NCBI RefSeq assembly: GCF_039872765.1
Contig: NZ_JBDPZC010000005.1
Coordinates: 340,225-404,224, forward strand
Reading direction: 5' to 3'
DNA: 64,000 nucleotides
Origin: Roseateles_B flavus
GTDB lineage: Bacteria; Pseudomonadota; Gammaproteobacteria; Burkholderiales; Burkholderiaceae_C
The notes under the pieces are model-generated. The model had not been told where the DNA came from, searched no databases, and saw only the letters and a program-made list of their open reading frames with translations. Positions within the stretch are counted from its first letter, which is position 1, and the number at the start of each line of letters is the position of its first letter. Shown here piece by piece: positions 24,812-32,348 of the stretch. Made by a program: the position numbers and the translations under genes.

Positions 24812-26587
24812 TCAGAAGGTACGCACCTTGGGCGGCACAGATTCCACGGTCAGCGGGGTCAGCTTGACCGGCTTGTAGTCCAGGCGATTGCCTTCGGAGT
24901 ACCACAGGGTGTGCTTCATCCAGTTCGCGTCGTCGCGGTTGGGGAAGTCATCGTGGGCGTGGGCGCCACGGGACTCCGGACGGGCGGCGGCCGAGGTCAT
25001 CGTGGCCTTGGCGGCCTCGATCAGGTTCTCGACTTCCAGGGCCTCGACACGCGCGGTGTTGAAGACCTTGGACTTGTCCTTCAGACCGATGGACTTCACG
25101 CGCTCGGCGACTTCCATGATCTTCTTGACGCCTTCGTCCATCACGGCCTGCGTGCGGAACACGCCGGCGTGCTTCTGCATGGTCGAGCGGATATCGTTGG
25201 CGACGTCCTGGGCGTATTCGCCATTGGAGGCCGACTCCAGGCGCGCCAGGCGGGCCAGGGTCTGGTCGGCGGCATCCTTGGGCAGGGGCTTGTGCTCGCG
25301 GTTCTTGAGGTTGAACTCGACGATGTGCTTGCCCGCCGCACGGCCGAACACCACCAGATCCAGCAGCGAGTTGGTGCCCAGGCGGTTGGCGCCGTGCACC
25401 GACACGCAGGAGCACTCGCCCACCGCGTACAGGCCGTTGATGACCTCGTTGGGGTTGCCGTTCTTGGGCACGACCACCTGACCGTTGATGTTGGTGGGGA
25501 TGCCACCCATCTGGTAGTGGATGGTCGGCACCACGGGGATCGGCTCCTTGGTGATGTCGACGTTGGCGAAGTTGTGGCCGATCTCGAACACCGAGGGCAG
25601 ACGCTTCATGATCGTCTCGGCGCCCAGGTGGGTCATGTCCAGCAGCACATAGTCCTTGTTGGGACCGCAGCCACGGCCTTCCTTGATTTCCTGGTCCATG
25701 GAGCGGGACACGAAGTCACGCGGGGCCAGGTCCTTCAGGGTCGGGGCGTAGCGTTCCATGAAGCGCTCACCGTTGGCGTTGCGCAGGATGGCACCTTCGC
25801 CGCGGCAGCCTTCGGTCAGCAGCACGCCCGCGCCGGCCACGCCGGTGGGGTGGAACTGCCAGAACTCCATGTCTTCCAGCGGGATGCCGGCACGCGCCGC
25901 CATACCCAGGCCGTCGCCGGTGTTGATGAAGGCGTTGGTCGAGGCCGCGTAGATGCGGCCGGCACCGCCGGTGGCCATCAGCACGGTCTTGGCCTGCAGG
26001 ATGTGGACCTCGCCGGTCTCCATTTCCAACGCGGTCACGCCGACCACGTCGCCCTCGGCGTCGCGGATGACGTCCAGGGCCATCCACTCCACGAAGAACT
26101 GCGTCTTGGCCTTGACGTTCTGCTGATACAGGGTGTGCAGCAGCGCGTGGCCGGTGCGGTCCGCCGCGGCGCAGGCGCGCTGCACGGGCTTCTCACCGTA
26201 GTTGGCCGTGTGGCCGCCGAAGGGGCGCTGGTAGATGGTGCCGTCCGGGTTGCGGTCGAAGGGCATGCCGAAGTGTTCGAGTTCGTACACGACCTTCGGG
26301 GCCTCTCGGCACATGAACTCGATGGCGTCCTGGTCACCCAGCCAGTCCGAGCCCTTGACGGTGTCGAAGAAGTGGTAGTGCCAGTTGTCTTCCGACATAT
26401 TGCCCAGCGAGGCACCGATGCCGCCCTGGGCAGCCACAGTGTGCGAGCGGGTCGGGAAGACCTTGGACAGCACGGCCACGTTCAGGCCGGCCAGCGAGAG
26501 TTGCAGCGAGGCGCGCATGCCGGAACCACCGGCACCCACGATCACCACGTCAAATTTGCGCTTTGCGAGCGAGCTTCCAACTTGCAT
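24812..26587 (-). CDS. sdhA: Succinate dehydrogenase flavoprotein subunit
   Basis: The 591-residue catalytic subunit oxidises succinate to fumarate. It shows the FAD-binding VVIVGAGGSGMRASLQL start, and SHTVAAQGGIGASLGNM with the flavin-linked His context. It also has MDMTHLGA-type substrate residues (LLDMTHLGAETI) and the C-terminal DANWMKHTLWY. It is three bases from sdhD and part of the sdhCDAB operon. Confidence 0.98.
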   Translation of the reverse strand: MQVGSSLAKRKFDVVIVGAGGSGMRASLQLSLAGLNVAVLSKVFPTRSHTVAAQGGIGASLGNMSEDNWHYHFFDTVKGSDWLGDQDAIEFMCREAPKVVYELEHFGMPFDRNPDGTIYQRPFGGHTANYGEKPVQRACAAADRTGHALLHTLYQQNVKAKTQFFVEWMALDVIRDAEGDVVGVTALEMETGEVHILQAKTVLMATGGAGRIYAASTNAFINTGDGLGMAARAGIPLEDMEFWQFHPTGVAGAGVLLTEGCRGEGAILRNANGERFMERYAPTLKDLAPRDFVSRSMDQEIKEGRGCGPNKDYVLLDMTHLGAETIMKRLPSVFEIGHNFANVDITKEPIPVVPTIHYQMGGIPTNINGQVVVPKNGNPNEVINGLYAVGECSCVSVHGANRLGTNSLLDLVVFGRAAGKHIVEFNLKNREHKPLPKDAADQTLARLARLESASNGEYAQDVANDIRSTMQKHAGVFRTQAVMDEGVKKIMEVAERVKSIGLKDKSKVFNTARVEALEVENLIEAAKATMTSAAARPESRGAHAHDDFPNRDDANWMKHTLWYSEGNRLDYKPVKLTPLTVESVPPKVRTF

Positions 26588-26590
26588 TTT

Positions 26591-26953
26591 TTACAGCCTC
26601 CAGAGGACTTGGATCGCCCAACCCGCGCAACCCACCAACCAGACCAGGGTGAACACGTGCAGGGCCAGGCGAACGCCCACGGCCGGCACGTAGTCCATCC
26701 AGATGTCGCGCACACCGACCCAGGCGTGGTACGCCAGGGAGATGATGGTCGCGAAGGTCACGAACTTCATCCATTGCTGCGAGAAGATGCCCGACCACAG
26801 CTCGTAGCCCAGGGGCTGCTTGGTGAACAGGATCTGGGCCAGCAGCACGATGGTGAACAGGGCCATCAGCACGGCCGTTGCACGCTGGGCCATCCAGTCG
26901 CGCAGGCCATAGTGCGCACCGCTGACGATGCGCTTGGTTCCGTAAGTACTCAT
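26591..26953 (-). CDS. sdhD: Succinate dehydrogenase membrane anchor subunit
   Basis: The 120-residue protein has three hydrophobic helices. The conserved start is RIVSGAHYGLRDWMAQRATAV, and an internal LAYHAWVGVRDIWMDYV segment supplies the heme/quinone-site His and Asp environment. With SdhC it anchors SdhAB to the inner membrane and binds ubiquinone. Confidence 0.95.
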   Translation of the reverse strand: MSTYGTKRIVSGAHYGLRDWMAQRATAVLMALFTIVLLAQILFTKQPLGYELWSGIFSQQWMKFVTFATIISLAYHAWVGVRDIWMDYVPAVGVRLALHVFTLVWLVGCAGWAIQVLWRL

Positions 26954-26973
26954 TCTGTGAACCTCAGTCTTGA

Positions 26974-27420
26974 TCAGTACAGGCCGAACAGCTTGGCGCC
27001 CAGGGCCAGGGTCAGCAGCACGGACAGCGACAGCGTCAGCACGGCGCTGGAACGGCCCTGCTCCTTGCTCACGCTGTGGGTGGCATCCATCCAGAGGTGG
27101 CGCACGCCGGCGATGAAGTGATGCAGATAGCCCCAGATCAGGGCCAGCGTCACCAGCTTGACCAGCACGCCGGGAATGGGACCCAGGCCCGCCACGAAGG
27201 CGTTCTTGAACACGTCGAAGGAGATCTCGGTGCTCAGGCTGGTGTCCAGCATCCAGATGACGAAGGGCAGCAGCAGGAACATCAGCAAGCCGCTGATGCG
27301 ATGCAGGATGGAGACGAAACCCGCCGCGGGCAGTCGGTACGTCCGCACATCGGTAAAGATGTTGATGTTGCGGTAGACCGGCCGTTGCTTTGTCGTCGTG
27401 GAGGAGGAGATGTCCGTCAT
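26974..27420 (-). CDS. sdhC: Succinate dehydrogenase cytochrome b556 subunit
   Basis: The 148-residue protein has three helices. The signature is FVSILHRISGLLMFLLLP, and the heme-ligand region is YLHHFIAGVRHLWMD. ATG 27420 is chosen because AAAGGT lies just upstream and the N terminus (RPVYRNINIF) is standard; ATG 27471 would add 17 residues. It is the first gene of the sdhCDAB-sdhE-gltA operon, whose promoter lies in the 101 bases up to the GntR-type gene, where a dispersed-motif copy (27474-27488) also sits. Confidence 0.95.
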   Translation of the reverse strand: MTDISSSTTTKQRPVYRNINIFTDVRTYRLPAAGFVSILHRISGLLMFLLLPFVIWMLDTSLSTEISFDVFKNAFVAGLGPIPGVLVKLVTLALIWGYLHHFIAGVRHLWMDATHSVSKEQGRSSAVLTLSLSVLLTLALGAKLFGLY

Positions 27421-27473
27421 ACCCGACCTTTGGTAATCAATGTGAAACCTGAGGATTTTATTGCAACGCAACA

Positions 27474-27488
27474 GGGTCAGGCCTTGCC
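27474..27488 (+). repeat. Dispersed motif copy 5 (one mismatch, upstream of sdhC)
   Basis: GGGTCAGGCCTTGCC differs from the consensus by C for T. It lies between the GntR-type gene and sdhC, within the expected sdh promoter region. Confidence 0.65.
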
Positions 27489-27521
27489 TTTCACCGCTGC
27501 GAACCTCTTTCTTTCAGAGGG

Positions 27522-28325
27522 TCAATTCAGATCGTTGCGATAAAAGTGTGTGGAAGTGTTGTAGAGGCCCCGCCGAAGCTCCACCGGACGATCGCCATAG
27601 GTGAAAGACAGGCGCTCCACACTCAGCAGCGGCGCACCGACCTCCACCTGCAGCAGCGCGGCAACCTCTTCATCGGCCGCCACGGCCCGGATCTTTTCCT
27701 GGGCACGGATCATCTGCACCCCGAACTCCGACTCGAACAAACCATAGAAAGGACCGCGGTGCTGGTTCAGCAGCTCGGTCGTCAAACCCTTGAACAGGCT
27801 GCCCGGCAGCCAGATGTCATCCAGCACCACCGGACGGCCCTTGCTGTGCAGCAGGCGGCGCACCTCGACCATGGCGTCGCCCGCACGCATCTGCAGCTGG
27901 CGGGCGATCCAGGCCGGCGCACGCTGGCGGCGGCAGTCCAGCAGCTGGCGGCCCAGGCCCGGTTCCTGGTCTTCATCAGGCATCAGGCGCAGGAAGCGGT
28001 ACTGCTGTTTCTGCTCCGCATGCGTGGCGACGAACGTGCCCTTGCCCTGGCGGCGCACCAGCAGATTCTCGGCCGCAAGTTCGTCAATAGCCTTACGGAC
28101 CGTGCCCTGGCTGACGCCGAAGCTGGCGGCCAGCTCCATCTCGCTGGGAATGGCCTCGCCGGCCTTCCAGGCGCCGGCCTGGAGGCGCTGGATGATCAGG
28201 CCCTTGATCTGGCGATACAGCGGCGAGAACGCGGGCGACGCCTGCCCGCCGGACGCGCCGGACGCAGCCTCGCCACGCTGGAGCGCAGGGCCAGGCGTGC
28301 TCGGGACTGCAGGTGGATTCGGCAT
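27522..28325 (-). CDS. GntR-family (HutC/UTRA) transcriptional regulator of the TCA block
   Basis: The 267-residue protein has an N-terminal GntR winged helix (LIIQRLQAGAWKAGEAIPSE, FGVSQGTVRKAIDELAAENL, RRQGKGTFV) and a C-terminal UTRA effector domain (DAMVEVRRLLHSKGRPVVLDDIWL to FYRNDLN). ATG 28325 is chosen over 28385, which overlaps the promoter palindrome region. It sits between mdh, which is divergent, and sdhC, which is downstream on the same strand, so control of these TCA genes in response to an organic acid is likely. The effector is not known from sequence. Confidence 0.88.
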   Translation of the reverse strand: MPNPPAVPSTPGPALQRGEAASGASGGQASPAFSPLYRQIKGLIIQRLQAGAWKAGEAIPSEMELAASFGVSQGTVRKAIDELAAENLLVRRQGKGTFVATHAEQKQQYRFLRLMPDEDQEPGLGRQLLDCRRQRAPAWIARQLQMRAGDAMVEVRRLLHSKGRPVVLDDIWLPGSLFKGLTTELLNQHRGPFYGLFESEFGVQMIRAQEKIRAVAADEEVAALLQVEVGAPLLSVERLSFTYGDRPVELRRGLYNTSTHFYRNDLN

Positions 28326-28630
28326 GGCCAGGATTCGAGCACAGGGCACCCTGCCCCGTCGAGCGGATTCCGTAAATCCTCTCAAAAATGTCTTCTATAA
28401 GACATAAGACAGTCAGTTTTATGCAAAGGACCCCGCATAATCTCGCCTGCCCGGCCTCAAGTGGCAGCGTTGAAATGGGTCAATAGGGGAAACGCCCGGA
28501 CTCTGACCTACACTTGCGGCCACCGCGCCGCCGCCTGCCCGCCCTTCGGTCTCGCTCGTTTCAGGATGACCGCCGTGCACCGCAACCAGTGGCGCCACGA
28601 ACAGCTTTTTCATCCTTTTCGGAGACCTCC
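28326..28630. promoter_or_regulatory. Divergent gntR/mdh control region
   Basis: These 305 bases separate the GntR-type gene from mdh. They contain the palindrome at 28388-28405, a second partial AAGACAG half-word at about 28406, and an AT-rich GCATAAT (28435-28441) that could be a -10 element for mdh. No -35 was convincing. No gene is supported here. Confidence 0.55.
28388..28405. promoter_or_regulatory. GntR-type operator palindrome
   Basis: ATGTCTT and AAGACAT form a perfect 7-base inverted repeat around CTAT. The architecture and location fit a HutC/UTRA-type GntR dimer repressing its own gene and mdh. Binding is inferred. Confidence 0.72.
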
Positions 28631-29617
28631 ATGAGCAAGAAACCCGTTCGCGTTGCCGTCACCGGCGCCGCAGGCCAGATCGGCTACGCCCTGCTGTTCC
28701 GCATCGCCTCCGGCGAAATGCTGGGCAAGGACCAGCCCGTCATCCTGCAGTTGCTGGAGATCCCCGACGAGAAGGCCCAGAACGCGCTGAAGGGCGTGAT
28801 CATGGAACTGGAAGATTGCGCCTTCCCGCTGCTGGCCGGCATCGAGGCCCACAGCGATCCGATGACCGCCTTCAAGGACACCGACTTCGCCCTGCTGGTC
28901 GGCGCCCGCCCCCGCGGCCCCGGCATGGAGCGTTCGGACCTGCTGGCCGCCAACGCCCAGATCTTCACGGTGCAGGGCAAGGCCCTGAACGCCGTGGCCT
29001 CGCGCAACGTCAAGGTGCTGGTCGTGGGCAACCCCGCCAACACCAATGCCTACATCGCGATGAAGTCGGCCCCGGACCTGCCGGCCAAGAACTTCACCGC
29101 CATGCTGCGCCTGGACCACAACCGCGCGGCCTCGCAGATCGCCGCCAAGACCGGCAAGGCCGTGGCCGACATCGAAAAGCTGGCCGTGTGGGGCAACCAC
29201 TCGCCCACGATGTACGCCGACTACCGCTACGCCACCATCGGCGGCCAGTCGGTCAAGGCCATGATCAACGACGAGCAGTGGAACCGTGAAGTGTTCCTGC
29301 CGACCGTCGGCAAGCGCGGCGCCGCCATCATCGCCGCCCGCGGCCTGTCCTCGGCCGCCTCGGCCGCCAATGCCGCCATCGACCACATGCGCGACTGGGC
29401 CCTGGGCACCAACGGCAAGTGGGTCACCATGGGCATCCCGTCCAAGGGCGAGTACGGCATCCCCGCCGAAGTGATGTTCGGCTACCCCGTGACCTGCGAG
29501 AACGGCGAGTACAAGATCGTCGAGGGCCTGGAGATCGATGCCTTCTCGCAAGAGTGCATCAACAAGACCCTCAACGAACTGCTGGAAGAGCAGAACGGCG
29601 TCAAGCACCTGCTGTAA
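28631..29617 (+). CDS. mdh: Malate dehydrogenase (NAD-dependent)
   Basis: The 328-residue enzyme interconverts malate and oxaloacetate. It has the NAD-binding VTGAAGQIGYALLFRIASGE, the substrate loop LLVGARPRGPGMERSDLL with its arginines, and the catalytic His in VWGNHSPTMYAD. The length and sequence are of the LDH-like MDH group common in betaproteobacteria. ATG 28631 has GGAGA just upstream; an earlier ATG (28514) lies in the leader. It is divergent from the GntR-type gene. Confidence 0.97.
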   Translation: MSKKPVRVAVTGAAGQIGYALLFRIASGEMLGKDQPVILQLLEIPDEKAQNALKGVIMELEDCAFPLLAGIEAHSDPMTAFKDTDFALLVGARPRGPGMERSDLLAANAQIFTVQGKALNAVASRNVKVLVVGNPANTNAYIAMKSAPDLPAKNFTAMLRLDHNRAASQIAAKTGKAVADIEKLAVWGNHSPTMYADYRYATIGGQSVKAMINDEQWNREVFLPTVGKRGAAIIAARGLSSAASAANAAIDHMRDWALGTNGKWVTMGIPSKGEYGIPAEVMFGYPVTCENGEYKIVEGLEIDAFSQECINKTLNELLEEQNGVKHLL

Positions 29618-29637
29618 TCAGCGCAGCGCCTGACAGC

Positions 29638-29659
29638 ATCACGAACTACGCTTCGTGAT
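29638..29659. repeat. Perfect stem-loop after mdh
   Basis: ATCACGAA and TTCGTGAT pair perfectly around CTACGC, seven bases before a second hairpin that looks like the terminator. It may protect the mdh 3' end. No T-run follows. Confidence 0.6.
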
Positions 29660-29665
29660 ACGGTG

Positions 29666-29695
29666 AAGGGTCGGCCCCGTGCCGGCCCTTTCTCA
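29666..29695 (+). terminator. Rho-independent terminator of mdh
   Basis: AAGGGTCGGC pairs with GCCGGCCCTT (one G-T pair) around five bases, followed by TCTCATTT. It lies between mdh and the CoA lyase gene. Confidence 0.65.
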
Positions 29696-29724
29696 TTTCA
29701 GCCACCGATCCATCGAGCCCGCCC

Positions 29725-30720
29725 ATGAGCACCGCGCCGCACCCTCGCCTGGCCCTTTTTGAAGAGGGCGATGCCGCCACCCTGCTGCCCGTCGTCGACC
29801 ACTACTGCGGCGTCGAGGCGCGCATGCGCAAGAGCCTGGAGCTGCAGGCCGAGATGGGGCCCGTGTTCGACATCACCCTCGACTGCGAGGACGGCGCGCC
29901 CGTGGGCGGCGAGGTCGAGCATGTGCTGCTGGTCAACGAGGTGCTCAACGACCCGCAGAACCGCCACGGCCGCGTGGGCGCCCGCGTGCATCCACTGGGC
30001 CATGCGGCCTTCGAGGCCGATGTGGAGGGCCTGCTGGCCGGCGGCGGCGAGCGACTGGCCTACCTGATGGTGCCCAAGCCCCAGTCCTTCGAGGACGTGG
30101 ACCGCGCCGTCGCCTTCATCGACGCCACCCGCACGCGCCTGGGCCTGCAGCGCGAGCTGCCCGTGCACGTACTGATCGAGACCCACGGTGCGCTGCGCGA
30201 TGTGCAGCGCATCGCGGCGCATCCGCGGATCGAGTCCCTGTCCTTCGGCCTGATGGACTTCGTCTCGGCCCACCGCGGCGCCATCCCCCGCGCCGGCCTG
30301 ACCGTGGACGGCCAGTTCAGCCATCCCCTGGTCGTGCGCGCCAAGCTGGAGATCGCCGCGGCCGCCCATGCGCACGGCAAGACACCCTCGCACTGCGTGG
30401 TGACCGAGTTCAAGAACACCGACGCCCTGGAGATGGCCGCCGGCCGCGCCGCACGCGAGTTCGGCTACACCCGGATGTGGAGCATCCACCCCAACCAGAT
30501 CCGCCCCATCATCGAGGCCTTCGCGCCCCGCATGGCCGAGATCGATGAGGCCATCGAGATCATCCAGGCCGCACAGGCGGCCTCCTGGGCCCCCATCCAA
30601 CACCGGGACACCCTGCACGACCGCGCCAGCTACCGCTATTTCTGGCAGGTGCTGGAGCGCGCCCACCGCACCGGTCAGGCACTGCCGGCGGAGGTCGAAG
30701 CGGCCTACTTCAGCGGCTGA
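29725..30720 (+). CDS. HpcH/HpaI-family CoA ester lyase (malyl-CoA/citrate-lyase type)
   Basis: The 331-residue protein belongs to the citrate-lyase beta/malyl-CoA lyase superfamily. Its motifs are FDITLDCEDGAPVGGE, with acidic metal ligands, ARVHPLGH, the VLIETHGALRDV strand carrying a conserved Glu, and MWSIHPNQIRPI near the C terminus. Expected chemistry is reversible cleavage of a hydroxyacyl-CoA such as malyl-CoA, but the exact substrate is not readable. Its place between mdh and acnB is typical of Burkholderiales and suggests a C4-acid role. Confidence 0.85.
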   Translation: MSTAPHPRLALFEEGDAATLLPVVDHYCGVEARMRKSLELQAEMGPVFDITLDCEDGAPVGGEVEHVLLVNEVLNDPQNRHGRVGARVHPLGHAAFEADVEGLLAGGGERLAYLMVPKPQSFEDVDRAVAFIDATRTRLGLQRELPVHVLIETHGALRDVQRIAAHPRIESLSFGLMDFVSAHRGAIPRAGLTVDGQFSHPLVVRAKLEIAAAAHAHGKTPSHCVVTEFKNTDALEMAAGRAAREFGYTRMWSIHPNQIRPIIEAFAPRMAEIDEAIEIIQAAQAASWAPIQHRDTLHDRASYRYFWQVLERAHRTGQALPAEVEAAYFSG

Positions 30721-30917
30721 GGCGCCCGGCCACCCGCCGCGGGCAGCCCAGTGAAGGCCTCACGTTTTCTTGCAGTTGAAGGGATTTCTGGCATAGACAG
30801 CCGGTCGCATGGGGCGCATGCTTGCGCCGGTCGTCCACGGGGCCTCACAAGGCAGCCACAAACAGCACACTTGCAGCACATTTGCTTGCACAATCAAGCA
30901 TCTGCACAGGATTTCTC

Positions 30918-31460
30918 ATGCAACACCTCCGCACCCTCTCCTTCGCCCTGGGCGCCTGCGCCCTGCTGCTTGCAGGCACGGCCTTTGCTGCCGCCAAGGA
31001 AACGCCGGCGGCGCCCAAGAACCGCCTGGCTTCCAAGCTGAAGCCCCAGACGGCCGTCGCCCCCCTGCCCCCGCCCGAGGATGCCACCCTGTCTGAAGAG
31101 CAACTGGCCGTGGCCCCGCGCGTGCACGCCGGTGACGCCCAGTGCGAGTTCAACCAGCAGGTCCACATCACCCCCCACCCGGACAAGCCCGGCCGCTTCC
31201 GCCTGCAGTTCGGCAAGATGGTCTACAACATGACGCCGGAGCCCACCACGACCGGCGCCGTCCGCCTGGAGGACAAGCATGCCGGCGTGGTGTGGCTGCA
31301 GATCCCGTCCAAGTCCATGCTGATGAACGCCAAGGCCGGCCAGCGCATGGTGGACAGCTGCCAGCACGCCGAGCAGCGCGCCTTCGTGGCCGACGGCGCG
31401 GCCGCGCCGCAGCCCGGCACCGGCATCGGCATCACGCCGGGCACGACTGCCAGCAACTGA
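30918..31460 (+). CDS. Small secreted protein of unknown function
   Basis: The 180-residue protein begins with a signal peptide (LSFALGACALLLAGTAFAAA). A Lys/Pro/Ala-rich linker follows, then a compact domain containing DAQCEFNQQVHITPHPDKPGR, KMVYNMTPEPTTTGAVRLED and two cysteines (Cys in QCEF and DSCQ) that may form a disulfide. It ends in a Gly/Thr-rich tail. I know no function. It resembles small periplasmic proteins found in this TCA locus in related bacteria. A strong terminator follows. ATG 30918 begins the signal peptide; an earlier ATG (30822) adds 32 residues. Confidence 0.82.
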   Translation: MQHLRTLSFALGACALLLAGTAFAAAKETPAAPKNRLASKLKPQTAVAPLPPPEDATLSEEQLAVAPRVHAGDAQCEFNQQVHITPHPDKPGRFRLQFGKMVYNMTPEPTTTGAVRLEDKHAGVVWLQIPSKSMLMNAKAGQRMVDSCQHAEQRAFVADGAAAPQPGTGIGITPGTTASN

Positions 31461-31480
31461 GCCGTCCGCGCTCAATCAGA

Positions 31481-31504
31481 AAGGAGGCTGCGGCCTCCTT
31501 TTTT
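31481..31504 (+). terminator. Strong rho-independent terminator
   Basis: AGGAGGC and GCCTCCT pair perfectly around TGCG, followed by TTTTTT. It ends the transcript of the small secreted protein. Confidence 0.9.
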
Positions 31505-31528
31505 CATGCCCGAGTCTCCCTGTCGGGC

Positions 31529-31556
31529 TTGGGGATGCGTCAGAAGTACGTACAAT
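31529..31556 (+). promoter_or_regulatory. Sigma-70-like promoter candidate for the toxin-antitoxin pair
   Basis: TTGGGG (31529-31534) and TACAAT (31551-31556) are separated by 16 bases, 41 bases before the antitoxin start. The -10 overlaps the palindrome GTACGTAC (31547-31554), a possible antitoxin autoregulation site. The -35 is weak. Confidence 0.5.
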
Positions 31557-31596
31557 CAATGCATACTTTCAGCGGCATACCCCGAGGAGCATGAGC

Positions 31597-31854
31597 ATGG
31601 AAGCGACTGTTGCCGAACGCGGGCAGATCACCCTGCCCAAGGCCGTCCGCGACGCCCTGGGACTGACCAAAGGCACCACCCTCAAGGTGGAGTTGGACGG
31701 CGGTCGCATCATCCTGCGCAAGGATGTGGGGGATGCCCTGTCGCGCATGCGGGGCCGCATCAAGCTCCCGCCGGGCACCAGCTCGGACGACGTCATGCGC
31801 GAGCTCCGCGGCCGCGCCCCGGGCGACCCCTATCCGCCACCCGACGAAGCCTGA
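31597..31854 (+). CDS. AbrB/MazE/SpoVT-type antitoxin (VapB-like)
   Basis: The 85-residue protein starts with a swapped-hairpin AbrB domain (ATVAERGQITLPKAVRDALGL, then LDGGRIILRKD) that binds DNA as a dimer. Its Pro/Asp-rich C terminus would wrap the toxin. ATG 31597 is preferred because GAGGAG ends seven bases before it; ATG 31591 is only one base from that site. A PIN-domain gene follows after 38 bases. Together they form a VapBC-type module, presumably autoregulated through the promoter palindrome. Confidence 0.85.
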   Translation: MEATVAERGQITLPKAVRDALGLTKGTTLKVELDGGRIILRKDVGDALSRMRGRIKLPPGTSSDDVMRELRGRAPGDPYPPPDEA

Positions 31855-31892
31855 AGCCCGCCCCCCACCCTCATTGACTGGCACCCCTTCCC

Positions 31893-32312
31893 ATGATTGC
31901 CGTCGACACCTCCATCCTGGTCGATTACATCGGTGACGGCCCGCAGGCCGAGCAGGCCGAGCAGCTGCTGCGCGTGGCGCTGTCCGCCGGCCCGGTGGTG
32001 GCCTGCGAAGTGGTGGTCAGCGAGGTCGTGGCCGGTCTGGGCCACAGCGACATCGTGCTGGAGACGCTCGAAGCCATCGGCATCAGCTACTCCCCCCTGG
32101 AGCTGCGCTCGGCGCTGCGCGCGGGCGAGATGCAGCGCCGCTACCGCACCCGCCTGCAGGGCCAGTCCGAGCTGCCACAGGCGCGGCGTTCCGTTCCCGA
32201 CTTCCTCATCGGTGCCCATGCCCTGCTGCAATGCCAGGGCCTGATCACCCGTGACGCCGGTTTCTTTCGTGACTATTTCAAGGGCCTGCGCGTCATTGCG
32301 CCCAAGCCTTGA
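31893..32312 (+). CDS. PIN-domain ribonuclease toxin (VapC-like)
   Basis: The 139-residue protein has the PIN acidic residues in order: IAVDTSILVDY, then an acidic residue in EVVVSEVVAGL, SVPDFLIGAHALLQ and ITRDAGFFRDYF. VapC toxins cleave RNA, often initiator tRNA or rRNA, when not bound by the antitoxin. It is paired with the AbrB-type antitoxin just upstream. The next gene is acnB, only 36 bases downstream, so readthrough into an essential TCA gene is possible. Confidence 0.87.
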   Translation: MIAVDTSILVDYIGDGPQAEQAEQLLRVALSAGPVVACEVVVSEVVAGLGHSDIVLETLEAIGISYSPLELRSALRAGEMQRRYRTRLQGQSELPQARRSVPDFLIGAHALLQCQGLITRDAGFFRDYFKGLRVIAPKP

Positions 32313-32348
32313 GAGTCATCTTCCTTTCCCTGTCCCTGGAGTCCCCTC

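Noticed and set aside
24800..27121. A 773-residue plus-strand open frame across the sdh genes
   Set aside because: It is antisense to sdhA, sdhD and sdhC, which carry all expected family motifs.
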